Assembly (NCBI GenBank): GCA_003117195.1
Contig: BDSI01000231.1
Span: forward strand, 1-64,000
Source: Eudorina sp. 2006-703-Eu-15
Taxonomy: Eukaryota > Chlorophyta > Chlorophyceae > Chlamydomonadales > Volvocaceae
DNA: 64,000 bases
Direction of reading: 5' to 3'
Positions 42,020-53,700 of this stretch are shown here, piece after piece. The translations under genes were made by a program, and so were the position numbers. The first letter of the stretch is position 1. Each line of letters opens with the position of its first letter. The notes beneath the pieces are model-generated. The model did not search any database. It saw only the letters and a list, made by a program, of their open reading frames with translations, and was not told where the DNA came from.

Positions 42020-44748
42020 ATGGCTGACGCATTTGCGAGGCTAAACTTTGGCGCTCGGACCAGGACGAGCACCAGCGGCCAGCAGGAGGCTCATCTTCCG
42101 GACGCAGCGGTGCGAAGTATTGCAACCTACCTGGTCCAGGGCGAGCCGCCAGGGCATGTCCTGGTTCACCTGCTGGCATTCTGCGGGGTTTGCCGGCAGT
42201 GGCGCGCCGTGGCGCGCGAGGTGAACCCGGGTGTGTGCATCGGCTTCGACGTTCTGGAGAACACGTTCTGCAGCCTGTCCTCCATTCAGCGATTCAGGCG
42301 GCTAAATATGTCGCAGAAGGAGGAAATGTTCTACTCGGGATCAAAGCTGCTCGTCGGTAGGTGCAGCGTAGGTTGGTTGAGCGCATTGGCCGCCAGGACG
42401 GGACACCTCTTGAGCTGGTTTTGGTGCTTGCTTTCTCGATAGGTTACACGGAAGTTTGCTTTTCCGGGGAGGCTGTATCGGACCGGCTGGTGCTTTCGGT
42501 GGCCCAGCGAGTCGGCGCCAAACTGGTGAAGGTGAAACTAAACAACGCCAAGCACATCGCGGACACGGCTCTGTGCGCCTTGGTGCGCTCAGCTCCTCTA
42601 CTCCAGTCGTTTACGGTGGAAGAGCTGGATAAGGATCGGGTGTATGGTAAGTGCTCGCGCGCGGGCCCCGAGGCTGCCCGGTTTCACATTTCACAAGGAG
42701 CAACTCCTGCAGGCTCTTTTTTGGAGCCGCTCCTGGACGGCTGCCGTGAACTCGTAACGGCTCACGTCGCAAACATACCGTCCTTGAGCTGGGCCGCTTG
42801 CAAAAAGTCCAGCGAGAAGTGGGGCCCGAAATGCCTCAACAAGCTCGTCGTGAGGACGGTGGGCCTGGATGACAGCTTTGGCATTATCATGTCAAAGCTC
42901 GGAAACCTCACCGATTTGGAGCTCGACGGGCCGGCGGTGAACATCAAAGCGGGCGCGCTGCATTGGTACGCGTCGCTTCGTAACCACACAGCCCAGCTTC
43001 TCAATGGCACTGCAACACGCTTTCGTTGTTGCTTTGCAGCCCATCCTTAAGTCGCGTGAGCTACCTGGTCAGCCGGAAACCGGACCTCGACGAGGCGCTT
43101 CCCGCGCTGCAGCACATCCGGGAGCTGAAGCAGCTGGAGCTGATTGTGCGCAATTTCGTTCTGACTGCGGACAACCTGCGGCACATCGGTGAGCCCGGGC
43201 GACAGGGGGCCATGCAACCGACCGGCAGCAACTGAAAAAGCACTTGTCTCGCCCGCGGGGTGTTGCAGGTTCGCTGCCGGTGGCGGACCTGAGGCTGGAC
43301 AGCTACGTCTACAAGCAGCAGCCCACTCTGAGCCGCAGCAGCTACAGCCACGTGGATAACGAGGGCGTGAAGGCCCTGGTGGATGGCATCTGCCACCGGT
43401 GGAGCCAGCAGAGCTCGGGTGAGAGCTGGTTGCTGGGATGTATGACCGCGTTAATGCTTGCGGTCCTCCGGCATTGCGACACCAGAGCCGGGTCGTCCGC
43501 ATGTCGTCATCGCGCATGGGCGTCCGCATGCTGGGCAGTTATGCTACACCTGACACTTCGTCATACGCGGTCCAGCCATGTGGGTAATGAAATGAAGAGA
43601 TCCCGGCGGCACCGAGGCACCGTTCTCCCGACTATGGCGTGGTCCCTGCTGGCCTTATGCGCCGACCGTCACGCGGTGTACTCCTGCTGCATGTTGGCTC
43701 GTGTGACCCGGGTGCTGCTTACGGTGGCTTGCAGACATGTGCCCGATGAAGTTGTCGCTGTGCGGCGCGACGGCCCTCACCCACGACGCCGTGAGCGCTT
43801 TGCTGCGGCTCCCGGTGCTGACTGAGCTGGACATTGGGGGCTGCTGCCGGATAACTGCCATGGACAAAATGCGACTGGTCGCCAAGGTGAGCGGATTCTG
43901 ATTATGCGGTTGTGGACGGGGGTTCTGGGAGGGCCACTTGGTCACAGGACAGGAAGGTCCCCCTGATCTGATCTGCAACGGCTGCTGACAACGCACGTCT
44001 TTTACGAGTGCCGGCGCCGGGGCCTGTGCCGTATAGCACAGCAAGCCTTCGGGGTGGCGTTGCGGGTCCTGGGCAGGGGGCTGGCGCCGATCCCATCAGA
44101 GGGCTCGAGGCTTGGAATCTGTGCCAGGAAGGAATGCTGTTCTCTAGATACGCTGGCGCTGCGTGGTGCCGTGGGGTTGTTACGTGGTGCAGCCGGGAAG
44201 TGTCCGACGAAATCCTGGGGCAGCACCACTGCCGGCTGCGAGAGGCATCTCGCTTGGATCTGCATTTCTCAACAAGTGCAAGCTTGGTTGCTTGGCATGA
44301 TCAATGAATGCGGGGGCTGGGCGTTCAGCCAGTGGCGCGCAGAGCCGACGATGTTTGAAGCCACGGAATACCTGGAAGGCCTCGTGGTCTGGCGGCTGGG
44401 ACGGCTGATTCCTGGCGTCGAGTACAAAACTTTCTCTAGTTTGTACAGTTTGCAATCACGTGGAGCTTGCAAACTCGCGGACACAACTGCTATTGTCTAC
44501 AACAACAATTCTTGCAAGGCAGTCTCACGAGCAGGCATTCGCACCTTGCGTTGAGCACGCCTTTCGTCACATTATTGCATTTGAGCTAGATTGCTAGTAA
44601 TGCTGTTGTCAACGTGTTCCTGTTTGGCGTCTCTGCTCGTCCGACTCTTCCCCCGCTTCAGGTGAAGGCCGGGCGGGAGATGCTGGAGTCGGGACGCCGG
44701 CCCCAGGCCCGCATCGTGAACACCCGGTTCCCCGGCCTGCTGCTGTGA
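42020..44748 (+). CDS. F-box / leucine-rich-repeat protein
   Basis: Likely substrate receptor of an SCF ubiquitin ligase; substrate unknown. Seven exons join in phase: 42020-42356, 42443-42646, 42713-42965, 43040-43188, 43269-43418, 43735-43886, 44662-44748, giving 443 aa. An F-box-like region lies at about residues 23-65 (HLPDAAVRSIATYLVQGE, then AFCGVCRQWRAVAREV). LRR-like segments follow: LVKVKLNNAKHIADTALCAL, LTDLELDGPAV, ELKQLELIVRNFVLTADNL, KLSLCGATALTHDAVSALL and VLTELDIGGCCRITAM. An upstream in-frame ATG at 41960 would add 20 residues; I prefer 42020. The exon 3 donor at 42965 was chosen because it restores phase. The last intron (775 nt) is far longer than the others (66-316 nt). Confidence 0.82.
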
Positions 44749-46310
44749 TGCTGCTGCAGCAGGGCGGGACGGCGCACCGGCGGATAGGCGGGCGTTCAAA
44801 GCGGCGGCACGGTCAAAGCGGCGGCGCATGTTCGTTCGCCGTCGCTGTATCGAGACATATCATCTGGGTGTGGGGAGAGGATCTTAAGGGGGCAAACATC
44901 TGCTGTGGAAGGAATGGGCAGGGGTTTACTGCTATTACGGATGAGGAGCGTTCTACTACGGATGGGGCGCATTCAGACTGTCAGATCTCTTTAGTTGACC
45001 GTCGGACGACTGCTTCTGCTTCTCAGATGTTCGTTGATTGTACCCGGCCGGCAGCTGCAAAGCCGTGGAGGACACATTGAGCATCAGGACCTTTAAGAGC
45101 TTAGGTTGTAGTCGCCAGAGCGTTGGTAGAGGATCCCAAGTTGTCGTTGGCTGACGCGTGGGCGGAAGTGCCGCGTGTGAACGTGTGGTTGGGAGTGGGG
45201 CAGGGGCTTGCTGCACGACGACATTGTCGTTTCACGCAAGTCACGTGGCAGGGTTGCCGCCGCATGTCGTCAGGAGGGCGCATCACGATGATCATATCCA
45301 TCATAATGCTCCGACCGTCATAATGCAGGGTCCGACAATGCCGGGGGTCGCTGGTGAACCTGTCGTACGAACATAATCGTAGCGGATTGCGCGGATCTCG
45401 CCCCGCGCGCACGGCGGCGGCACACGCGAGCCGCAATCTGGCGCTGAGACGGGGCGCAGGGCATCCAAGGGCGACAGGGCGCGGTGTTGGGCGGCTTGGA
45501 TGTGCTGCAACCCGCGGGGACTGCGGGCCGGCATGGGGGCTGCCGTCGACTGTCATCTGAGGGCTCGTCGACGGGGTAGTATCGCGTCCGTCCGCGACGT
45601 GCTGTTGTTTTTTTCTGTGCACTTGTGCATGCCTCTGGTGGGGTTTTGGGGACGTCGGGGTGGGTGGCACGTTGCAGCACTTGTGTTCCCGAGTGCCGCC
45701 GCAGGGCGGGGCAGGGGGCGGTAGGGTTGGGCGTGTGTGTGGGGGGGGGAAGCGGAACGCGGTGTGAAGAGCGCGGTGTGACTGGCGGCCGCGGTGGTGC
45801 CCGGGGGGGGTGCGCAATCGCAATCGCAGTCACCGAAGATTCTCTCTCTGAACGCTGCTCTCATGACAGGACGGACGGACGGCCGACTGGCTGGCAGCGC
45901 ACATGGAGACTGTGCAGTGAGGAAGCACTGCGCGCGTTTGGCCCTCGTATGTCGATCTGCGTCTGCGAGCATCACCTGTGCGGCGGACTGGGACACCCCC
46001 CCCCCTTCCTTCACCAGCGTCGGCGGATGTGCTGGCGGATCGACGGCGGGTCGTTCTTTCCTTCGCGGACTTGGGGCATGGACGACAACGAAGGCGTGAA
46101 GTGGCTGTTCGGTTGATGTGTGGCACATATCGCCGGCTTGCTGCAGGGGAATCTTCGGTTGTCGCCGCGTCTGTGCGGAGGGTCGATCACGTTGGGTCTT
46201 CCCAGGTGACGTAGGTGGTGGCGTGAAGGGGTGCCTGGCCTGGTGGCGTGTGAGTTGGTCGTGAGCCCGTTTCTGATGGCGCCTACGGCGGGAAAGCTGA
46301 CGGACTGGCG

Positions 46311-46340
46311 TGGTGGTGGTGGTGGTGGTGGTGGTGGTGG
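46311..46340. repeat. (TGG)n microsatellite
   Basis: Ten TGG/GTG triplets. Confidence 0.9.
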
Positions 46341-49300
46341 CACGATGCCAGTTCATTGGCTTTGCCCCGGGAGTGCTGCCAGATGGTATAGCTGGTAGGG
46401 GTGTATGGCCAGGTGGCGCTGGTTGACCTTGTGAGGCCTTGCCGCTAGGTGTGCACCAGAGAGACACCTGCGCCCACTCCGGGCCGGCAGGTGAAGGAGC
46501 TGCGGCTGGGACTGTCGGGCCTGACTGCTTCTTGGGGGGCCCTTAGGACAGCTGCTGTCACCCACAGGTTTCTCGAAATGGTGCCGCGCGTTTTGTCGCG
46601 ACGCCCTGGGGTCCGGGATCCCTTCGCCGTCTCACCTGCGAGTGTCCAGGCGAGCGAATATTGCGGTCCCCGAGCTCTCGGCTGGCTGTGTCAGGCGCCC
46701 CATGCCCGTGTCTGCGAGCCTGTGCCCCATGCCCGTGTCTGCGAGCCTGTGCCATGTCCAGTCCCGCAACCGCAAGGGCTACAGTTGCCAGGAGATGTTC
46801 CTGGCGTGCAGTTCCCTGGCCACCTACCGGGGTTGCTGGGAGCCGCATGTCCCTCAGCGCCGTCCCCTTGTGAGGCCCCTGTGTCCCATGCCGGAGGCGG
46901 AACACTCATTTGGTGGGCCGCGAGAGGTGATGGTGGTCTGCAGGTGAAGGTGATGGAGGTCTGAAGGGTTTCACCTCCGTCAAGCTCGTTCAGCCCGTAT
47001 GCGCACACAGCTGCGAGACCTGCCGTCGTGGGCGACAGCACCCACATACCCATCGTGTGGTGTGCGCCGAGGTGTCGAACTGTGTCATGAAGGGTCTTGC
47101 ACGAGGGCTCCCTGGAGCTGCCGGATAATGAGGGGATGTCGAGGGATTGAATGGTCAGGGAGGGAAGGGGAGGGTTCGCCCAGGGGTTCAGGTAGTACCG
47201 AAGCACCCGAGAAAGCGGGAGTCCACTTGGGCCGGGGCCGGCACTGAGCCCGTGGGAGCCCGAAGGAAATGCCGGCAGTGGCTTTTTCCTTGGATGGTTC
47301 CTTGGAGGCGTTGGCACCACTGGGCGATAGCTGTGGGCGTGGGCGTGGGGTTATCTCTGCCGAAGGGTTAGACCCTGAGCAAGGCATATTGCACGCAACA
47401 CGAGGTCGGGGGGAGGGGCCAAAGGCCGCAGATGGTAGGCAGGTCAGGTCAGGTGGGGGCAATGAGGGGTGAAGCCCTGCAATCCCTCGTTTGTCTGTTT
47501 GGCTCTGTATCCCTCGAACTGCAAACATACAGATGACGGATTTTCTGTTGCACGGAGGTTGGAGGCCTGCTGCGTGAAACCTGAAACGGGGCCGGTATCG
47601 GCGCTCTGGCCGTGCATGGTGCCGCTCAGTCCGGTGCCAATCTCAGAACACACCGACTGCATGCGCCCGCGGTGTGTGGAGGCAGGGCGAGGACGGGGGT
47701 GACACACCGGCGGGTCCGCCGCTGTCGGTCCACTGCTGGATGGGGATAGAACACCCTCGGGTGCCCTTGGCTGGTCGCAACGAGGAATCGAAGCCCGGGT
47801 TTACGTGCCCCCTGAGACATGTGACTCAACTTCGTGAAGTGTCCTAACCCGGCCGTGCACATGGCAGCTACAAAGTGGGCCCCGAAAGGCACTCGTTTGA
47901 GGACGACGTGTGCTTGGTTCACCGCATGAGACGGATCCGCCCGCCTGCCAACATGTCGATCTCCCCCTACTTGGCGACACTCTAGCGGAAGGACACATCA
48001 TAAATTTACAATTTGTCGTGGCAAGTCTACCAGAAAGCCCACCTCGCGAAGAAAGGTGTCCAGATGACAATCGCCCAGCATATGGCAGATCGCCACTACC
48101 CCTCACAACTCCTCATATCCAGCATGCGACGGAGCGGGACACGACCAACCGCCCGACCCCCAAAAAAGGGTCGCGGCGTGTCCCTCCCTCCCTCACGAAC
48201 GGCACGTCCTAGGGCACTGACCGCGTCACTGCAGCACGTCCGCTGAAGGAGCCGGTACGGGTAACCGACAAGTTACCCACATGCCGTCTGTTGCACTTCA
48301 GCCCCCAGTCGTGACGGCCCCACGCCCACCCCACCCCGCCCTACCCTAACACCTCACACAACCCCGCTGTGACATAAGCGAACCTGGTTGACTCGTCACA
48401 CTCACGCCACCGCGGCCCCTCCTCCCGAGTCCTAACGCGCCCCTGCGTGCCCGCCTCCCCTTTCCCGCATGCAACTAACATCTTCGTCTTCCTCCCTCCC
48501 GCCCTCCTTTCCGCGGTCCCTTCCGCGGTCCTTCCCGCCTCGGTCCCTCCCGCTCCTCGAAGGGGTCCACTCCGATACATACCTCCCACGCTTGCAAAAC
48601 TGATACGCGCACACACATGCGAGTCGCGCATCGACAAAACCTGCTCCTCTCCAAAACTGCAGCTTCGCGGCGGCGTGGCGCCCGGCGCGCACCGGCTCTC
48701 CTCCGGCCCCCCCGCCAGCACATCACGTCACATCACATCCCCAGAGGGCGGTGCCCCGCGGCTACTTCACACGCGGGCCTTGCCGTGTGTGAAGAAGGAG
48801 TACAGAAATACATTCGTACAGGCTCCAAAAAGTGGTGTTCCGCGATCGCATGAAAAGACACACGTGCCGCCGTGGCGCCGCCCCCCCTCCTGACAGAGGC
48901 CTGCCTGGCGGAGCAACCAGCACGTGTCGATCGAGGCAGTCGGCAACAAAAAAGCAAAAACCGCAATCGCGGTGCGCGACCCCCGTCATCGGCGAGTAAC
49001 CCGGACGCGCTCTGCATTCGGCACTCAACATAAACGAACCCTACATAAACCCCTCATCCTCACCCCCCATGTATCCATCCACTGGACTGGTCAGCTTGCT
49101 AGACCCCGTCGAGGCACGTCCTCGCCGAGCTGCACACAATATGCGCACTGCACCCTCCTCCACATGGGATGTCCGGAGGAGGGTGCACAGGAAATTGTGT
49201 CAAAGACACACTCAGGACTCCTCCTCCTGATGTCCGGGAGGGGGGCAGCGGGCGGTCGCCCACCGCCGTGATGTCGTCCAGAGCTGCGTCGCCGTGATGG

Positions 49301-49499
49301 CTGGCCAGCGCAAAGGCCCCCTTCCGCCATTCGCTCATTGAGTCCACGTCCCCAGAGTCCACGTCCCCTAGAGTCCAGGACGCGCGGTGCGGTGCGGTGC
49401 GGTGCGGCGCGGTGCGGTGCAGAGTCCTCCTCCGGCTGGAGAGAGAGGTACTGGCGGATGTGGTCCGCCGGGTACGCGGTCGGCAGGCAGGTGGCCGGA

Positions 49500-49645
49500 G
49501 GAGCCAGGAGCCAGGAGCCAGGAGCCAGGAGCCAGGGGCCAGGAGCCAGGAGCCAGGAGCCAGGAGCCAGGAGCCAGGAGCCAGGAGCCAGGAGCCAGGA
49601 GCCAGGAGCCAGGAGCCAGGAGCCAGGAGCCAGGAGCCAGGAGCC
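49500..49645. repeat. GGAGCCA heptanucleotide array, ~21 copies
   Basis: Head-to-tail GGAGCCA units with a single internal substitution near 49535. Because 7 is not a multiple of 3, every frame reads a seven-residue repeat without stops on both strands (for example QEPGARS), which creates spurious long open frames. Confidence 0.95.
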
Positions 49646-49860
49646 GGAGGCGAGGAGCGGCCCTTCCCCCCGGCCCCACCCGGCCATGGGTGGTATCCCT
49701 GCTGCCGTACGTCGTGCGGGAGAGCACCTCTTGGGCCGCCGATGCCACCGCCGTCCCGCCCTTGGTCCTCCGATTCTACCGCACCACACCGCACCACACC
49801 GCAGCGCAGACAGAACATGGGAGCGGGCGACGGCAGTCACCCCTCACCCTCTAGAGGCCT

Positions 49861-50634
49861 TCACCAGTCGACGGCGATGGAGCGGTACACGTCCACGTAG
49901 CTCTTCGCCGACTTAGCCCAGCTGTCGTACATTCGTGGCACGGGGCACGGAGAGGCGAGCGAGGCCGACGGGCAACAACGGGAGGGGGAGGCAGATCATG
50001 ACACCATCTCAGGCGATCTGTGCCTTGGCTCCTCGGTGGACGGCGGAGGGGTGCGGTGACCCCCAACCCCAATCCCACGGGTTCCGGACTCACACCCAAA
50101 ACACCGCAGAAGCTCCCAGAACCTACCCGAAGCTGCCAGCCCATGTCATGGACTTCCTCCCGTCCCATACACACATGCGCGCCGCCTTCTTCTATTCCCC
50201 CCTTTCCCCCCCTTTCCCCCTTCGCTGGAGATCCTGGTACAGTCGAGTCTCTATCGGATGTTCGCTCTGGCAGCAGCGCAGTATAAACATGTCTACCAAT
50301 TTCCTATACCCCCTTCCCCCCTTCCCCGCTCCCGCCCCTACCCCCGCCCCACCTGACATCCAGCCGCATGTTGTCCTGCGACAGCGCGGCCCAGCGGCCC
50401 GGCTGCTGCTGGTAAAGCTGCAGGGCGCGGTCCAGGGCGCCGTACAGGGAGCCCTCGTCGGAGCCGTCGAAGACGAAGCCGTTGCGCGGCCCCGCCGCCG
50501 CCGGCCCGTCCACATCGAAGACCGTGTCAGCAAGGCCGCCGGTCCTGTGGGTATGCGTGTGGGTGGGGTTGGTGGAGGTGGTGCGTGTGGTGCGGGTTGG
50601 CTTGGGTTGGGCAGGGGTTCAATGGGAAAATGAG

Positions 50635-50729
<95 letters not shown>

Positions 50730-53700
50730 GAGAGCAGCACCGAAACACTCCCCGCGCACATCGCCGCTCGAGGCCGTCCCTCCCCTGAGCATCCCTCACA
50801 CCATGACCACCACATGCCACCCGCGGCTCGTTCTGCTCACCTTCGTACGACAGGTACGGCTCCGTACCGCAGCGCGATCATCTGCGTCAGTCCGCACGGC
50901 TCGAACATGGACGGCACCACCACCACATCCGCGGCCGCGTAGATCATGTGCGCCAGTCGCTCGCTGTACATGATCTTCAGCCTGCGTGTACGACGACAAC
51001 GACGGCAGTGTACGGACATGCTCGCACGTCGTACTCCCACGTCTTTACTTCCCCTCCACCCCTGGTCCTCTTTACACCAACCACCCCGGGTACATGTGTC
51101 CACAAAATGCGTGTGTTTGTGGACTTGCGGCCCACAGGCCCGCAGGCCCAACGCGCGCGAACGCGCGGGCGCGCGGCGACACGGGCCCCCCTGCACCACT
51201 TTATCCACCTCCCCAGCCTCCACACCCCACGCATCCACCCAACCACCCACCCACCTTAACTTTTCCGCCCAGCTCACCCCCCTAGCTATAACCCACCGCC
51301 GAGCTCAAGCACCCTGCTGAGTAACCACCCAGCAGCCGCTGCCCAGCCCAGTACCAACCGCCCACGCGCCCCACCTGCAGTCCGGGCTGTCCCTGAACTG
51401 CCCCTCCGCCAGCGCCTTGAACACCGGGTCCGAGTGCCCCGAGCCCAGCAGCACGAACTGGCCGCCCCGCTCCAGGGTGCGGAACAGCGCCGCCTTGATC
51501 AGGTGGATGCCCTTCTGGGGCACCAGACGGCTCACCACCGCCACCAGCGGCTTGCGGGGATCCACCGCGAGACCCAGGCCCTGGGAGAGCACGACAGCCC
51601 GCGCGGGAGGGGAAGGGAGGGGTGGGGTGGGGTGGGGTGGGGTGGGGTGGGGCGGGGTGGGGGAGGGGGAGGGGTACAGGCGGAGAGGGGTATAGCAAAA
51701 ACCGTTTTTGGGGGAGAGGGAAGTAACCGGGCATTGCGAGCGCTGTGTCTGTGCCAGTGCTGGTTGAGACGAGGACTAAACCCCGGGGGGTACCGCCTGA
51801 AGCGGCGGCTCAGGACAGTTCGGTCTTTCAGGCCATGAAACCCCGCCGCTGCCGCCGCCCGATCCCCCAAACCCAGCCCCCGCCCAGCTCCAAGGTCACG
51901 CACACACACACACATACACACACGCGCACACACATACAGACGGGCGCTAATCCGCCTGTGCATGTTACGCACTCCTGCTCTGCCTGCCATACACATGCGC
52001 ACACATACAGACGGCCCTGGGTGAGGCTTCTCATTAAGCACATACCGACACTTCCATACTTCATGGCTGAACACACCTCCCCGTTCCTCGCAGGCGCACA
52101 CACACACACACACACACACATGCGCCATGCCGCACCTGCTGCAGGAACTTCTTGCACAAGGCCTTGCCCTCGGGTCGGTCGGCGTCGAAGTTGGCGGGCA
52201 GCAGCGCGTCAGTGGCGGGGTCCCACTCCTCCGTGTCGATGCCGTTGAGGATGCCGTGGAACTTGGAGCGCAACTGCGGGCCGGGTCGGGTCGGGTCGGG
52301 CCGGGCCGGGTCGGGATGTTACGGGTCGGGGGTAAATTGAAAAAGAAATAAACCGGGTCGGGGTGTTACGGGTCGGGGTGCTACGGATTGGGGTGGCACC
52401 CCCAGATGACATTCGCTGGCACGTGTTTGGGAACCGAAAGGGAGAGCTGACGAAGCCGCCCACCCATCAGGACGCGGGCGGCGGAGACCTCCCACACCGA
52501 CCAACACGCAGCACGCACACCCCGTGGTTGCGGGCGAGGTGGCAGAGGCCCCGCACGCGCCTCTCCCCCGTACCCGGGCGAGGGGGCTCTCTGTTGGGGC
52601 TGGTACATGGGATCCTGAAGCAGCCCTTGGCCGGCGTCAGGCCCGGTCAGAAGTGTAACGATGTCACACACCCCGACGTTCCTGCGCCCCCACCCACCAA
52701 AACAACACACACACACCGAACAACACCCCGCACCTCAGGCCGGGCGAAGGTGCTCCTCAGCCAGCCCGCGGCGCCGCCGTTGAGGACCTCATTGGCGTAG
52801 GTGGGGGACACGGTGGTCACCGCGTTGGAGTACACGATGCCGCCCTGGGGGGTGGAGGGGTAAGAGGGGTTACAGGGGAGAAGGGGGGAGGGGGACGGGG
52901 TCGCTTCACGTTTGCGGGGATCAGTTGCGAGCCCTGGGGGGTGGAGGAAACCAGAGGTCGCTGACTCGACCCTGCACACACACAAGCACCCCCTCCGACC
53001 CGGGCGGCTCGTCCCCCCCCTTACAGTTCTACGAGGCGGCCTCACACCCGCCCTGCCCTGCCCCGACCCGCCCTCTGTCCCCCGCTACCCTGCCTCCCGC
53101 CCTCTGTCCGCCCACCTTCATGAGGTTGAGTCGCTCCGGGTTGTGTCCGATGGTGCGCTCGTCCAGGGCCTTATCGATGGACGCGAACTGCTCCCCCGGC
53201 AGCCCCGCGAACGAGAACTCGTCCTGACGGCACTCACCTGAGGGGGGCCGGAGGGGCGGGTGGGTGTTAATGGCAAACCCGCCCGCGCGCGTGTGTGTGT
53301 GTGTTATCAAGGAGAAAAGCTGAGCCGCGAAAAAACAGACCCGTGTCCAGCAATGCAACCGACGACTGAGACCGAGACCAGAGTTACCAATATGCCAGGG
53401 CGAAGTATGTCGACCATAAGTAGTCCCAAGGTGGTGTAGTCCGTGATGCTGTGGCGCCCCGTATCGTTGTCGAGCGCCGGTGGGCGCCGTTACGCCAGCA
53501 GAAGTAGCGGCTATGACGCCGTAGGCTAATGCAGACGAAACTCGACTAAACTACCTACTGATCCTAAGGTGTGTGTGTGTGTGTGTTTAATGAGAAGCGT
53601 GTGTGTATGTTTGACGGCGGGCAGGGCAGGGGTGCGGGACATGCAAGGGGCATACGGTAGCCGAGCCCAGGAATGCCCGCAGCCAGCCACTCACCCACCC

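Larger units (their letters stand above)
44749..49860. other. Gene-poor 5.1-kb interval
   Basis: I find no domain or convincing spliced gene on either strand. Content: a (TGG)n tract at 46311-46340, a direct duplication of ~25 bp (CCCATGCCCGTGTCTGCGAG at ~46700 and ~46726), and the GGAGCCA array at 49500-49645. An isolated exon-like stretch at 46492 (VKELRLGLSGLTASWG after a CAG) resembles an LRR but has no partners. It also contains the 3' UTRs of the converging F-box and starch synthase genes. Confidence 0.5.

Noticed and set aside
46449..46964. Possible second LRR gene (VKELRLGLSGLTASWG)
   Set aside because: One exon-like stretch after a CAG; no neighbouring exons with LRR or F-box character could be joined in phase.
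47770..47860. tRNA-like segment (GAATCGAAGCCCGGGTTTACG)
   Set aside because: No complete cloverleaf on either strand.
49500..49645. CRISPR-like array
   Set aside because: Pure 7-bp tandem repeat without spacers, in a eukaryotic context.
49091..49918. Several long overlapping frames on both strands
   Set aside because: Created by the GGAGCCA heptamer array, which contains no stop in any frame.
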